The notes under the pieces are model-generated. The model was not told where the DNA came from and searched no databases. It saw only the letters and a list, made by a program, of their open reading frames with translations. 36,693 nt of DNA, taken from IMG/VR virus record IMGVR_UViG_3300009127_000019, positions 1 through 36,693 of that record; one strand, given 5' to 3'. Shown one piece after another: positions 8,939 to 18,010 of this stretch. Source of the DNA: a virus. Every line of letters starts with the position of its first letter. The first letter of the stretch is position 1. The position numbers and the translations under genes were made by a program.

Positions 8939-9622
8939 ATGTTTAAGGCACTAAGTAATGCGGCAAGGGAAAGTAGTGGTAACGCTGTCTCTGGCCGAAC
9001 TAACCTGGCAGGGGAAATCGTAAGCACCCCCTGGGAAATCCAGATGCTGCTGGAAGGTCGAGTATTCTGCGCTGGAACGGGTATCGAAGAGGCTGGTGTT
9101 GCTGGTATAGCAGCCCTTGATGAACAAACTCCGGTCTTTGGGCTTGTTGCTCCGGCGGGTGGCGTAGTTATGCTTCCGTTGTGGTTTAAGGTCCACTACG
9201 ATACGGAAGCTGGTGCGGCACCTGTTGATATGCACCTTGCCTATGTCCAAGCGTCCAAAGCTGCATTCAGCGCAGGCACAGAGATGACTGCTATCAATGC
9301 TCTTGGTGGTGACAATCCGAGGGCGGCACAGGGTAAGCTACAAAGTACCCTCACGGCCCTGACAGCTATCACGGCTGCGGAATATATAGCTTTGACTTCA
9401 AGATTGCATATCCTGGATAACCTTCAGAGTGCTGAGATGGTTGCTACCGATGTCAACATTGAAACGATGGACCGAAGCCCGATGGAGCTTGTATGGAAGC
9501 CGTCATTCCCTATCGGTCTATACAACGGGGCAGGGATTTACTTCTATGCCATTGATGCTACTTCCCGGTTCAATGTTGCGGTCGCCTGGATTGAGGTTCC
9601 GGCTGACGTTTACTTGCCGTAA
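8939..9622 (+). CDS. Hypothetical virion protein
   Basis: This 227-residue protein is Ala/Gly-rich with alternating beta-like segments (GVVMLPLWFKVHYD, AGIYFYAIDATSRFNVAVAWIEVP) and closes with VYLP. The ribosome site is AAGAGGTAAAAGGAAA. It lies in the run of head and neck structural genes. No family is recognised; a structural role is inferred from the neighbourhood and from its cysteine-poor, small-residue-rich composition. Confidence 0.7.
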   Translation: MFKALSNAARESSGNAVSGRTNLAGEIVSTPWEIQMLLEGRVFCAGTGIEEAGVAGIAALDEQTPVFGLVAPAGGVVMLPLWFKVHYDTEAGAAPVDMHLAYVQASKAAFSAGTEMTAINALGGDNPRAAQGKLQSTLTALTAITAAEYIALTSRLHILDNLQSAEMVATDVNIETMDRSPMELVWKPSFPIGLYNGAGIYFYAIDATSRFNVAVAWIEVPADVYLP

Positions 9623-9634
9623 AGGAGGGGCTAA

Positions 9635-10018
9635 ATGATTTTAACCTGGCACGTTACGGGAACCCTGTCACAAACCGATGTAGTTAGGGAAAAGTTCGGA
9701 CCGGAATATACTCTGGATAAGGACTATAAACCTGTCCGGCTGATCCTTCGGTTGAAGGAAGCTCCGGCTGCTTCGGGGGCTTCCTTAACGGTAGATGTCA
9801 ACGTGAGAAACACCAGAACGGATGATCCTGTCTCCATATTCCAAACAGACAAACCCTGGTTGGGATACGACAACACCGAAATCATCTACGAAGGTGAAGG
9901 CTTATTCACCAACAAGTTACTGACTAAGGACTCAGTTATCACGCTTGACATAGACCAGGTAAGCCCAGCCAATCCCGGTAAGGACTTGACCGTACAACTC
10001 GATCTTGAGGAACTATAA
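9635..10018 (+). CDS. Hypothetical virion protein, small beta-sandwich-like
   Basis: This 127-residue protein has a regular alternation of hydrophobic and polar residues (RLILRLKEAP, ASLTVDVNVRN, SVITLDIDQVSP, LTVQLDLEEL), as expected for an all-beta fold. The ribosome site AAAGGAGGGGC is strong. It is followed by an isolated hairpin (10034-10062). Position suggests a head or neck component; no family is recognised. Confidence 0.7.
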   Translation: MILTWHVTGTLSQTDVVREKFGPEYTLDKDYKPVRLILRLKEAPAASGASLTVDVNVRNTRTDDPVSIFQTDKPWLGYDNTEIIYEGEGLFTNKLLTKDSVITLDIDQVSPANPGKDLTVQLDLEEL

Positions 10019-10033
10019 CTTAGAAGGTCTTTT

Positions 10034-10062
10034 GGTGGACTTCGCCTGAAAGTAAGTCCACC
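10034..10062 (+). promoter_or_regulatory. Intergenic hairpin
   Basis: A perfect nine-base stem joins GGTGGACTT (10034-10042) to AAGTCCACC (10054-10062) around an 11-base loop. No U-tract follows, so it is unlikely to be a classical terminator. It may act as an mRNA processing or stability element between two structural genes. Confidence 0.5.
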
Positions 10063-10097
10063 ACTCCGAAACTAACTATCTATTAAGGAGGTGCAAT

Positions 10098-10928
10098 ATG
10101 CCCGCAGCCTACCCAGCAGGTCTCACCAGTGTATACGGAGAGACACTGACTATCAATCGACAACTTACCTCTCTCGGAATGCCCGGCTTTGAAACGAAAC
10201 AAGCCAACATCAAATGTCCACTAGCCGACTTCCGCTATCACATTAACCCCTCTATCATTGCTGCTCTCTACTATGATGCGTCTAATAGCGCGGGTGCCAG
10301 GTTTGAAAAGGTAGGCGCATCGGATAGCCTTACCCGCGATCTTACTAACAGGGAGACTAGCGGTAGCGGATCCGCTATGGATTCTGCTCAAACAGACGAC
10401 CGCCTTTACGTATGTTTTGCTAGTCCCGTTGGCGGTCTCCGTACAGAGATGAAAACCAGAAACGGTAATGCCTCAGTCCTAACCGTTAATTACTGGAATG
10501 GTACGGCATGGTCTAGCACAAGTGCCAAAGACGGTACTACCAAGCAGGGTAAAACACTTAACCAAGACGGCAACATTACCTTTGATGCTCTCAGCGATTG
10601 GCAAGCCGCAAACTTGGGAGGTCAGGTAATGATTGGATCGGTTAAGGGTATGGATATTACTGATACCGATGCCCCCGGCACATTCGGCTTTTGGCTTCAA
10701 CTGCTTTGGAGTGCAGCCTTAGATTCAGACTGTGAGATCGCTAACCTTTGGGCGATTAACGAAGACCCTACTACCAAAGAATCTAATCACGGCTATGCCT
10801 ATGGGGGTCGGGTTTATGACTTCAGCTTTGATCGCCGGAATGTAGGAGCAATTCAGGCGTTTGTTACTGATCCCGAAGTAGAGGAAGCGGAAGTCGAGAT
10901 AACATGGTTGAGGACGACTAAGGAGTAA
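10098..10928 (+). CDS. Hypothetical virion protein
   Basis: This 276-residue protein has many Asn, Ser, Thr and Gly residues and beta-like stretches (VLTVNYWNGTAWSST, NITFDALSDWQAANLGG). The motif YWNGTAWS is frequent in phage structural and fibre-type beta domains. The ribosome site AAGGAGGTGCAAT is strong. A head-surface, tail or fibre role is inferred from composition and location. Confidence 0.7.
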   Translation: MPAAYPAGLTSVYGETLTINRQLTSLGMPGFETKQANIKCPLADFRYHINPSIIAALYYDASNSAGARFEKVGASDSLTRDLTNRETSGSGSAMDSAQTDDRLYVCFASPVGGLRTEMKTRNGNASVLTVNYWNGTAWSSTSAKDGTTKQGKTLNQDGNITFDALSDWQAANLGGQVMIGSVKGMDITDTDAPGTFGFWLQLLWSAALDSDCEIANLWAINEDPTTKESNHGYAYGGRVYDFSFDRRNVGAIQAFVTDPEVEEAEVEITWLRTTKE

Positions 10929-10939
10929 GGAGGTTTATC

Positions 10940-11482
10940 ATGGGAGGAAATTCAGTAAGCTCAACGGCAAGCGATGCCATAGCCCGAATAAAAGATGCCC
11001 TCAGTGCGTTAAAGGGTAAGCAGGGTGCGTATACTTCACTCTACGTAGACCGATACGGCAGGCTTTACGTAAGGGATTCCAGCACGCAAGATGTGGTTAA
11101 AGCAATTAAGTCTTTAGGTGTGCAGATACAGGATCAGGCACAGCCAGTAAATCAAATCGTAGAGCAGATTAAGTTGGGTGAATTGGTTACGACCAAGATA
11201 GCTTCTGCCGGAACCGTAAGCGGTGTTGCCGATCTGGGTGGTCATTATGCTTACCTACAGATAATTATACCAACTATTGATCCGGCTCAACTGGAATTAC
11301 AGGTAGGAACGGCACCTACTGGCACATTTCAGGACTTTGGACAAGATGCTCTCAGCCAGCTTGGTACTGGCGGGTACTCTGATACTTGGGTTCTTGGTGG
11401 CTGGCGATATATCAAGATAAAAGCCTCAGCAGCCCAGAGTTCAGGGGATGTGATGTTCAAGCTAAGGGGGGTGACTTACTAA
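10940..11482 (+). CDS. Hypothetical virion protein
   Basis: This 180-residue protein has an N-terminal helical part (DAIARIKDALSALKGKQG), a central QDQAQPVNQIVEQIK linker, and a C-terminal beta-like domain containing GDVMFKLRGVTY. The ribosome site is AAGGAGGTTTATC. Its last base is the first base of the next gene's ATG, so the two are coupled. Composition fits a baseplate or fibre-associated protein, but no family is recognised. Confidence 0.7.
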   Translation: MGGNSVSSTASDAIARIKDALSALKGKQGAYTSLYVDRYGRLYVRDSSTQDVVKAIKSLGVQIQDQAQPVNQIVEQIKLGELVTTKIASAGTVSGVADLGGHYAYLQIIIPTIDPAQLELQVGTAPTGTFQDFGQDALSQLGTGGYSDTWVLGGWRYIKIKASAAQSSGDVMFKLRGVTY

Positions 11483-12084
11483 TGAGTGATAGACAGAGTG
11501 TTCTGCATCATGGACTGGGTATTGCTCCTGATCTGGATGCCCATACGTATAATGCAATGCAAGTTATCAGAACTGGGGAATACTGGGGAGGTGGACTTGG
11601 GTTCCCAAGAAGTTGGTCTCTGGTTCTTACTGCTAATAGACTGTATGCAGCTCCTTTTGTTGTAGCTAGGGATATGACTTTTGACAGAATATCCGTCTAT
11701 GTCAGTACGCAAGCAGCAGGAAAGGTAGCAAGGTGTGGCTTGTATGAGAATGGGACTAATAATGCTCCTGGTGCATTGGTCGTAGATGGTGGTGAGATTT
11801 CGGTTGCTACTACAGGGCAAAAAACAGCTACTATAAGCGAGTCTGTTACTAAAGGCTTGTACTGGATAGGAATAGTATCAGATGGGACTCCTACAGTCAG
11901 GGCGTCTTCACAAAGCAGTGCTGCTGTAACAGCAGTGCTAACCTCAAGCGATGGTTACGATTTTGAGATAGGCTGGTATGTAGCCCACACCTATGGGGCA
12001 TTACCAGACCCTTTCGGCACACCCACGAAGTATGCCGCTGTTGGTATTCCTGGGGTATCGTTAAGAGTAGCCAGCCTAGATTAA
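11482..12084 (+). CDS. Hypothetical virion protein, beta-rich
   Basis: The ATG at 11482 overlaps the upstream stop (TAATG) and has AGGGGGGTGAC about six bases before it, so this start is preferred over the longer in-frame option at 11386. The 200-residue product has a beta-sandwich-like body (TFDRISVYVSTQAAGKVARCGLYENG, GLYWIGIVSDGT), reminiscent of lectin-like or fibre domains in phages. A receptor-binding or decoration role is possible but not shown. Confidence 0.7.
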   Translation: MSDRQSVLHHGLGIAPDLDAHTYNAMQVIRTGEYWGGGLGFPRSWSLVLTANRLYAAPFVVARDMTFDRISVYVSTQAAGKVARCGLYENGTNNAPGALVVDGGEISVATTGQKTATISESVTKGLYWIGIVSDGTPTVRASSQSSAAVTAVLTSSDGYDFEIGWYVAHTYGALPDPFGTPTKYAAVGIPGVSLRVASLD

Positions 12085-12094
12085 GGAGATAGCT

Positions 12095-12310
12095 ATGAGT
12101 GAAACGAGATATACAGAAGTCTATAAAGGTGGGAAGTTGGTAGATACAGAACCCTATGAAGTCAGTGATGAGCAGTTAGCCGATGAAGCCGAAGCCAAAG
12201 ATATTGACCAGATAGCTAAAGCTCTAGAGCAGAGTTGGGATAACAAGAAAACAACGGCCGTCCTAAAGAAGCTCATCAAGAGGCTGGGTAAGAAGGGGAT
12301 ATTGCCTTAA
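12095..12310 (+). CDS. Small hypothetical protein
   Basis: This 71-residue protein has an acidic N-terminal half (VSDEQLADEAEAKDIDQIAKA) and a basic C-terminus (KKTTAVLKKLIKRLGKKGILP). The ribosome site is AAGGAGATAGCT. The pattern is common among small phage tail-operon proteins of unknown role. No domain is recognised. Confidence 0.65.
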   Translation: MSETRYTEVYKGGKLVDTEPYEVSDEQLADEAEAKDIDQIAKALEQSWDNKKTTAVLKKLIKRLGKKGILP

Positions 12311-12323
12311 TTAAGGGGATAAT

Positions 12324-13406
12324 ATGGCTATAAGAACACACGCTACAATTATAGATGATATACAGAGCGATCTTGGTTCAAATACTACAGACTTTACCGA
12401 TGCCTTCTTAACCAAAAAGGTAGATGAGGGGTTGGATGAGCTATCCCGCTATATTCCGCACATCGTTAAGGAGACATTCGAGGTTGAATCAAGAGATGGT
12501 ACGGCAAATAGTGATACTGCCGATGCTCTGGTAGATACCACCAATAGCCAATTCCTATCGACTGATACGGATAAGGTTGTCTACAACAAAGATGATAAGA
12601 CATGGGCGGTAGTTACTGCCTATGTAAGCGCTACCCAACTTACTCTCTCCAAAGATATATTCCCCGATGGCGATGAGGACTATCGGATATTTAACAAAGG
12701 CTGCACTCAGCACAATCAGGTTAATATTGAGGACCTTAAAAAAGATTGGCTGTGGGTACACTGCCTTGAGTATCCGGTGGGTATCGAGCGTAATGTTGAT
12801 CGCATCGATGATGACATATTAACCATCGGCATTGACTTCGTACCGAATGATACATCTGAATCAGATGCCGATAAGAACGCAGACATATACTTTGCTAAAC
12901 GGCAGTTTGTATCTCAGCTTACCGACTTTGCGGCGGCGGTTAATAACGGCGCTGGCTATGCTGCTGGTGCTACCTCTATGGCTATTGATGCACTACAGGC
13001 TACAGGTACTATTGCTGTTGGCCAGGAGTTTACGGTTGCCGGAATTAGGGGGGTGTACCGGGTGACAACGGCAGCTACTATATCGGGCAATGCGGCCACG
13101 ATTACATTCTATCCCGGTCTTGAAAGTGCGGCGGTAGATGATGATGTGATTACGCTGGTTCAGTCCACCTTGAATACTCACCAAGAGGAACTTCTGATTG
13201 AGTTGGTGGGTGCTAATTCGATGCTCAGTATCCCTACAAAATTCACCAAAGGGGTAAACGTTGGTAGTCAAAGGATATGGGCTAGGTTCTTAGATCAGGG
13301 GCAGAGAAAGCGGGATAAGGTTATTGCACGACTACGAAGAGAGGCATTAACTTATCAGAGGCCACATCGGATACTAAGCAGGGCATCAATGGGAAGTCCG
13401 ATATAA
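12324..13406 (+). CDS. Putative head-tail connector or tail-completion protein
   Basis: This 360-residue protein begins IDDIQSDLGSNTTDFTDAFLTKKVDEGLDELSRYIP. This helical opening resembles phage adaptor and connector proteins, which start with a packed helix pair contacting the portal. The middle and end contain beta-like segments (TAWVVTAYVSATQLTLS-type pattern, ATITFYPGLESAAVDDDVITLV). The C-terminus is basic (RKRDKVIARLRREALTYQRPHR). It lies directly upstream of the tail hub/fibre gene. The role is inferred from order and the N-terminal pattern and is moderately uncertain. Confidence 0.55.
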   Translation: MAIRTHATIIDDIQSDLGSNTTDFTDAFLTKKVDEGLDELSRYIPHIVKETFEVESRDGTANSDTADALVDTTNSQFLSTDTDKVVYNKDDKTWAVVTAYVSATQLTLSKDIFPDGDEDYRIFNKGCTQHNQVNIEDLKKDWLWVHCLEYPVGIERNVDRIDDDILTIGIDFVPNDTSESDADKNADIYFAKRQFVSQLTDFAAAVNNGAGYAAGATSMAIDALQATGTIAVGQEFTVAGIRGVYRVTTAATISGNAATITFYPGLESAAVDDDVITLVQSTLNTHQEELLIELVGANSMLSIPTKFTKGVNVGSQRIWARFLDQGQRKRDKVIARLRREALTYQRPHRILSRASMGSPI

Positions 13407-13424
13407 TAATGAAGGAGTGTCATC

Positions 13425-16112
13425 ATAAGGACGATAACAAGCACACTCAAAACGGAGCAAGAGGACTTCAATATATCTGCTCTGCTCAAGATTGTTCTCA
13501 CCAAGTCTGGTGAAGATACTCAGACATTCGAGCAAGACCGCATTCTTTCCATTAAGTTCACTCAACAACCCTTCTCTCAAAAGGCCGAGGTCGTATTAGA
13601 CAACGCCGATGATGCCCTGACAAGTCTTGATCTACAGGCTTTTAAGGGAATCATATCATTCGGCGCCACGACATCATCCAGTGATGAGTACAGTGCAGGG
13701 CCGGAGCTTTGGGTAGTAGGGCAGACTTTTACATCGGCACCGGACAAACTCACCTGTACGCTGGACCTAATCGGCATTCTGGATCGTATGGCCTATGACC
13801 ACGCCGATGTAGCCTACGAGCCTGATGATAGTAATACAGACACGGTTAAGGACTTAATCCGTGAAGTGTGTGGGGATAGCGGCGTAACCATGCTGGCTTG
13901 CTTTAACCACTGTCCGACTTTCAATCTAACCTTTGATTCTGAAGATAGCCTGATTGACTCATATCAACCAAAGTCTACCTTCCGGGTTCGCATTGGCGAT
14001 GATCGACTTGCCAAACTAAAAGAACTAATGGAGATGACCGGGTGCCAATTACGTGCTGAGGCCGATGGTACAATCCATGTGTTTGTTCCGAAGATAGATA
14101 CTACTACAGCTTGGGTCGCTAGTACGGCCTATGCTCTGAGAGATCGAGTAATACCAACATCGGCCAACAACTACGTTTATATCTGTACAACTGCCGGAAC
14201 TTCCGGGGCTAGTGAACCTACATGGCCCACTACAATAGGCGGTACTGTGACCGATGGGTCTGTGGTCTGGACAGTGGCCTATGATTCTCAATATGTTATT
14301 AGTGGTGGTCATACCTTCTTCGCCAAAGCATATAGGCAAGCTCTGGTAATACCAAATAAGGTTACGGTTGAGAGTTGGACTGACGATGATCCGCGATATA
14401 CGGGTTCGGCAACCTCTTCAACCTCTAACTCTAATCTTCCCATTGAGATGACAAAACAGATGACGCTTGCCAGTAATGCTCAGGCTGCATCTATTGCCGA
14501 AGCTATGATAGCCAGATATGAATTATGGTCTAAGGCCGGGAGTTTTGAGGCACCTATCAATGTTGGCCTTGAGGTAATGGACTACATTAACGTGGTCGAT
14601 GACCGTAACGGCGATAACCGAACCGGCAACGTGGGGAAGGTTACATTTTATTATGATGCTCCTACCGATAGGAAAGATTCTCGGTGGTCGATGGTCGTCA
14701 GCTTTGGTGACTGGACTACGGTTGATGGTATCCTGGGACAGCTTGGCATGACTGGCACAGAGCTACAGCAATATTTCTCCCGGCTGTATGTGAAGGATTT
14801 GTACGCTGAAGAGATCACAGCCGATCAACTTGATGTAGTGGGTATCAATGCCAGTGGTGAAATAAAACTAATGAACGCCGAAGGCGACCTTGATGATATT
14901 GATGATGGCGCGATCTACGAAAAGGTCAGGGCAACGTCTATCTCTTCTGGTAATATTTTGGTTAACTCACTAACCTCATTTAACGGCGAGTGGTACGATG
15001 TAAGTGGTGTTGAGATTGATGCTACTCATGGAATCAATATCTATGGGAGTGGGTCGCTTACTACTAGGGCTACTAAGACCGGTACTATTCAATGTCAGGT
15101 GGATACCAATGGCGCAATAGCAGCAGGGGCCGGTGCCGTTACCCTGGATGCAAATGGTATTTATATCACTACTAACTCTGGTGAGATGATTAAGTTTTTC
15201 GATGAAACACCCACGATCAAAGGGTCGGCAAGGTATTCTTCTGGAACAGATCAAGTTATTTTACAGACTTATAACTCAACCGATATATATCTAACATCTT
15301 GCCGTCATATTCGACTTCAAGCCTCAACGGTAGGCGGTGTTACGATAAGTGCCGGTGTTAGCTCACCCCAAAGTCCTGTCGCTGATGATATGTATCTTCA
15401 GGCGCAATCGGATATGATTATTGAAGCAATTAGAGGCGGTCTTACTCTTTGTGCTGGTAAGTCTTCGCCATCTTCTCCTACTGCTAATGATATGGACTTA
15501 TACGCAGATGATGATATGGAGTTGACCCCTGATGATGAACTAATGCTTGACCCTGGTACTGATTTGCGTATTAACTCTGATACTATAGAGTGTACAACAG
15601 CCACCTTTTACTGTGATGACGATCGTGGACTTAACTTAGGACAAAGCTATCCAAGTTGGAACTTTTGCTATGTTTATAGTCTCCAAGAGGGTTCCCCCGC
15701 ACCTAATATCCAAAACGCTCTGGATAAGCTACGGAATATCAAATCTAAGGTAGTTGATGGGAAGTTAATGAAAGACCATGAATCTTTCCCTATAGAGGTG
15801 AGAAGATTCCCAACTCAAGAGGACTATCAAGAAGCAGAGGACACATACCAAAGGAAGCTCAAGCGAAAAGAAAGAGCTGAAAATACGCTTCAGAGGATAA
15901 AGCAGAAGAAAAAGATATATGAGAAAAAGGGGGGACTCGCGCTAAGTGCCAAAGAAGAAGCCTACATATCTAAACTCGAAGAAAAGTTATCCAAGCCAGT
16001 TATTAAATCCGAACCTAAAGATACTCTCGGGGTATTCGATGAAATATGGATGCTGATTCTATCGGTTCAGCAGTTAGCCGATAGAGTAGATGACTTAGAG
16101 GCTAGTAGATGA
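13425..16112 (+). CDS. Tail hub/fibre protein with a probable ATA start codon
   Basis: The first ATG of this frame is at 13788, but the frame is open and clearly protein-like for 121 codons before it ([22 protein letters not shown]...). The upstream part has no ATG, GTG or TTG start. AAGGAG at 13412-13417 stands seven bases before ATA at 13425, giving an 895-residue protein. Residues of about 150-220 resemble tail-hub domains ([11 protein letters not shown]-like core, then [13 protein letters not shown]). A WVASTAY...[12 protein letters not shown] module follows, a small adhesin or carbohydrate-binding-like unit common in phage tails. Repetitive beta structure comes next, and a charged coiled coil ends the protein ([19 protein letters not shown]). 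It probably forms tail tip and receptor-contact structures. Confidence 0.75.
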   Translation: MRTITSTLKTEQEDFNISALLKIVLTKSGEDTQTFEQDRILSIKFTQQPFSQKAEVVLDNADDALTSLDLQAFKGIISFGATTSSSDEYSAGPELWVVGQTFTSAPDKLTCTLDLIGILDRMAYDHADVAYEPDDSNTDTVKDLIREVCGDSGVTMLACFNHCPTFNLTFDSEDSLIDSYQPKSTFRVRIGDDRLAKLKELMEMTGCQLRAEADGTIHVFVPKIDTTTAWVASTAYALRDRVIPTSANNYVYICTTAGTSGASEPTWPTTIGGTVTDGSVVWTVAYDSQYVISGGHTFFAKAYRQALVIPNKVTVESWTDDDPRYTGSATSSTSNSNLPIEMTKQMTLASNAQAASIAEAMIARYELWSKAGSFEAPINVGLEVMDYINVVDDRNGDNRTGNVGKVTFYYDAPTDRKDSRWSMVVSFGDWTTVDGILGQLGMTGTELQQYFSRLYVKDLYAEEITADQLDVVGINASGEIKLMNAEGDLDDIDDGAIYEKVRATSISSGNILVNSLTSFNGEWYDVSGVEIDATHGINIYGSGSLTTRATKTGTIQCQVDTNGAIAAGAGAVTLDANGIYITTNSGEMIKFFDETPTIKGSARYSSGTDQVILQTYNSTDIYLTSCRHIRLQASTVGGVTISAGVSSPQSPVADDMYLQAQSDMIIEAIRGGLTLCAGKSSPSSPTANDMDLYADDDMELTPDDELMLDPGTDLRINSDTIECTTATFYCDDDRGLNLGQSYPSWNFCYVYSLQEGSPAPNIQNALDKLRNIKSKVVDGKLMKDHESFPIEVRRFPTQEDYQEAEDTYQRKLKRKERAENTLQRIKQKKKIYEKKGGLALSAKEEAYISKLEEKLSKPVIKSEPKDTLGVFDEIWMLILSVQQLADRVDDLEASR

Positions 16113-16507
16113 TATTAAGGCTGGTACAATTTACTAATAAAATAAGGGCTTTGTTCTCTGGCTATCGTGGCTATGAGGATAAGTTTTATCTATTCTCAGT
16201 TAGCCGGATTGTGGCACCATGCGAGATACGATGCCTACTTATACCGCTAGGATACCAGTATAACTTTGCATCGATAACATACCGGGGCCAAGTATGGACT
16301 TGCCGAAAACTTGATAATAATTGTCACCACCAGTATCATCTCCGGTTTTACCATGATTTAGATAGTCGATGTACCATTGTTACCGGGCATTGGGAATTAG
16401 ATTGTATGATGTTCCCTGCCGAGCATTTGAAGGGTATAGACTTACGGTGCCTTAATGAGATAGAGTTATTAGAAATAAGTAATGTATTGAAGGGAGACAA
16501 TGGCTAA
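16109..16507 (+). CDS. Hypothetical protein
   Basis: This 132-residue protein is coupled to the tail gene by an ATGA overlap. It is unusually rich in Cys and His ([24 protein letters not shown]), which suggests metal binding, but the spacing fits no zinc-finger family known to me. Neighbours are tail and lysis genes. It could be a tail-assembly or fibre-associated factor. Confidence 0.6.
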   Translation: MILRLVQFTNKIRALFSGYRGYEDKFYLFSVSRIVAPCEIRCLLIPLGYQYNFASITYRGQVWTCRKLDNNCHHQYHLRFYHDLDSRCTIVTGHWELDCMMFPAEHLKGIDLRCLNEIELLEISNVLKGDNG

Positions 16508-16748
16508 AGAAACTGACAAGGCTAAGAAAAAGGACCGGGATAGCAAACCAAAACTCAAGCCGTTGCCTGCACTGGTTGTATATGCCTTCACCTTTGATCC
16601 GGTAACTGGCCGGGGAAACATGGTTGGAAACATAGCCGATGACCAGGCGCTTGAACTCCTACAGAAATTAGTGTTTACTAAATTAAAGAGTGCGAAGATA
16701 GTAGAGGCTAACGAAACTGAAGAAAAAGGAGGGGATCATGGTAGTTAA
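16500..16748 (+). CDS. Small lysine-rich hypothetical protein
   Basis: This 82-residue protein overlaps its upstream neighbour by eight bases and has GGGAGACA at its start. The first 20 residues are almost all Lys, Asp or Arg. A short beta-like part follows (PALVVYAFTFDPVTGRG), then a helix and an acidic end. Function is unknown; it is one of the small genes ahead of the holin-like pair. Confidence 0.6.
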   Translation: MAKETDKAKKKDRDSKPKLKPLPALVVYAFTFDPVTGRGNMVGNIADDQALELLQKLVFTKLKSAKIVEANETEEKGGDHGS

Positions 16749-17004
16749 ATTACTGAAGGGTGGAGAGTGGAGAGAGCCATACTACCTCAAGAATGAGGTA
16801 CGCCGAGCATGGCAGAGGTATAAGATGCTGTCATCCAGATGGAATGAGCCTATCAACCAGTCGCTTGAGAGGCTTAAAGATGATCTGATTGGGTCCATCA
16901 ATGATGAGTCCTATCTTGCAAGCACACCTGATATAATGAAGGGTAAGATAGAGCAAATCGCCAATGCCCTGCCGTATATCAGGCCGGGTAGGTGCAAGAG
17001 ATAA
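16738..17004 (+). CDS. Small hypothetical protein
   Basis: This 88-residue, largely helical and basic protein (KNEVRRAWQRYKMLSSRWNEP, NQSLERLKDDLIG) overlaps both neighbours (11 bases upstream, TAATG downstream). Translational coupling to the holin-like gene suggests a shared cassette. No family is recognised. Confidence 0.6.
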   Translation: MVVKLLKGGEWREPYYLKNEVRRAWQRYKMLSSRWNEPINQSLERLKDDLIGSINDESYLASTPDIMKGKIEQIANALPYIRPGRCKR

Positions 17005-17225
17005 TGGATAGTGATATTAAGATGAAGTGGGTATGCACCTTTGTCCTGATGGCCTTCACTGGATGGTGGGGATACTATACTGTCCAGATTACACTGACAG
17101 CCCTGGAATCCGGCGCAGGGGTAGATGTACTGAAGGTGGCAGGGGCAAGTGGTCTACTAGGAACATTAACTACCCTGCTTACTCTTGCTATTCAGCATTG
17201 GTTTAGAAGGGCAAAACCACAATGA
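17004..17225 (+). CDS. Putative holin, two membrane segments
   Basis: The 73-residue product has two membrane-spanning segments, roughly residues 9-31 (WVCTFVLMAFTGWWGYYTV) and 41-63 (DVLKVAGASGLLGTLTTLLT), separated by a short turn, and a basic C-terminus (HWFRRAKPQ). Size and topology match class II holins. The ATG at 17004 is used because it overlaps the upstream stop (TAATG); an in-frame GTG at 16992 is less likely. It is coupled to the next gene by a four-base overlap. Confidence 0.7.
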   Translation: MDSDIKMKWVCTFVLMAFTGWWGYYTVQITLTALESGAGVDVLKVAGASGLLGTLTTLLTLAIQHWFRRAKPQ

Positions 17226-17533
17226 GTGCAGGAGAGGCAGTAGCCATTGTAGGGGTTGTTGCCGTAGGTATTGGCCTGGGTATTACTTGGATTAGAAACG
17301 GCAGAGCGCAGGCTAGACGAGAGGGTGAGTATGCCCAAACCGTCAAACAGATAGACGAGAAGCTAGCTAATGTTAGTAAGAAAGCTGACGAAACCAAAGA
17401 CAGCGTTAGCAGTATGAAATCTCGTTATGAAGGCTCTGTATCTACATTTACTCAGCAGATCACTACACTATTTCACAATCAGGATAAACAAGAGCAAAGA
17501 CTTAATCAACTGGACCGGCGAGAACCGGAATAG
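17222..17533 (+). CDS. Membrane-anchored coiled-coil protein, holin or spanin-like
   Basis: This 103-residue protein has one N-terminal hydrophobic helix (AVAIVGVVAVGIGLGITWI) followed by a charged coiled coil (KQIDEKLANVSKKADETKDS...NQDKQEQRLNQLDRREPE). This layout is seen in phage i-spanin-like and XhlA/holin-associated proteins. It overlaps the holin-like gene by four bases. A lysis role is inferred from topology and neighbour; no lipobox-containing partner is seen. Confidence 0.6.
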   Translation: MSAGEAVAIVGVVAVGIGLGITWIRNGRAQARREGEYAQTVKQIDEKLANVSKKADETKDSVSSMKSRYEGSVSTFTQQITTLFHNQDKQEQRLNQLDRREPE

Positions 17534-17562
17534 TTGCATTTCAAAATAAATCTTAAAAAGAC

Positions 17563-17591
17563 TTGACATTGTGCTAATAGTGTGCTATTCT
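17563..17591 (+). promoter_or_regulatory. Early operon promoter, likely leaderless
   Basis: TTGACA at 17563-17568 and TATTCT at 17586-17591 are 17 bases apart. The ATG of the HTH gene begins at 17598, only six bases after the -10 element, so the transcript should start at or within a base or so of the A of ATG. No Shine-Dalgarno sequence is present. Confidence 0.75.
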
Positions 17592-17598
17592 AGTGCTA
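17571..17598 (+). repeat. Three GTGCTA operator-like repeats, 11-bp period
   Basis: GTGCTA occurs at 17571-17576, 17582-17587 and 17593-17598. Each copy begins exactly 11 bases after the last, close to one helical turn. The array covers the spacer, the -10 element and the start codon of the HTH gene. This is what a repressor binding on one face of the DNA would need; the neighbouring HTH protein is the obvious candidate for autoregulation. Confidence 0.65.
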
Positions 17599-17747
17599 TG
17601 AATAGAAAACAGGCACAAGATAGAAACAGTAGATTAGTACAGTTCGCTAGTTCTCATCCAGATTGGACACATCAATCAATTGCAAAGGTCTTTCGTATTT
17701 CGCGTTCAAGAGTTAGTAGGATTCTAAAGAATTATGGGGTACATTAA
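17598..17747 (+). CDS. Tiny helix-turn-helix regulator
   Basis: This 49-residue protein consists of a basic lead (MNRKQAQDRNSRLVQF) and a clear helix-turn-helix, HQSIAKVFRISRSRVSRILK, of the type found in homeodomain-like and sigma-factor-region-4-like regulators. It is the first gene behind the early promoter and its ATG lies inside the GTGCTA array, so negative autoregulation is plausible. It ends inside a longer possible start of the next gene. Confidence 0.7.
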   Translation: MNRKQAQDRNSRLVQFASSHPDWTHQSIAKVFRISRSRVSRILKNYGVH

Positions 17748-17760
17748 AAGGGCCATATTC

Positions 17761-17988
17761 ATGCTGAAGCGACTGTTGTGGATTAAACGATCTAGTTACC
17801 TCTATTTAAGGGGGTATCGCTTTGCTTTACCTAGAACAGCACAGAGTACCGTAATAACATTTCATAAAGTTGGTTGTTACCAGCTACGTCACGCAAAGCC
17901 TACATATTATAAGAGTATAATCGATGCGAACAAGGCTGCCGAAGCTAAGCATCGTAAATTATGCAAATGCGAAATGTGCTGGCAATAA
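17761..17988 (+). CDS. Small basic Cys/His-containing protein
   Basis: This 75-residue product has a highly basic N-terminus (LKRLLWIKRSSYLYLRGYRF) and the pattern HKVGCYQ...IIDANKAAEAKHRKLCKCEMCW. That pattern vaguely recalls the four-cysteine Ada/metal-binding repair motif (C...C..C), though the match is weak. The ATG at 17761 is favoured over 17734 because AAAAGGG lies just before it. Function is unknown. Confidence 0.5.
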   Translation: MLKRLLWIKRSSYLYLRGYRFALPRTAQSTVITFHKVGCYQLRHAKPTYYKSIIDANKAAEAKHRKLCKCEMCWQ

Positions 17989-18010
17989 CAATAATAAAGG
18001 AGACATTGAC

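Noticed and set aside
11386-11481. Longer start for the virion protein at 11482
   Set aside because: The extra codons lie inside the upstream gene in another frame and lack a ribosome site, while the ATG at 11482 has one and overlaps the upstream stop.
13409-13513. 34-codon ATG frame with CxxxxC ([11 protein letters not shown]...)
   Set aside because: It overlaps the start of the tail frame and has no good ribosome site of its own; the AAGGAG lies inside it. The overlapping tail frame explains the sequence better.
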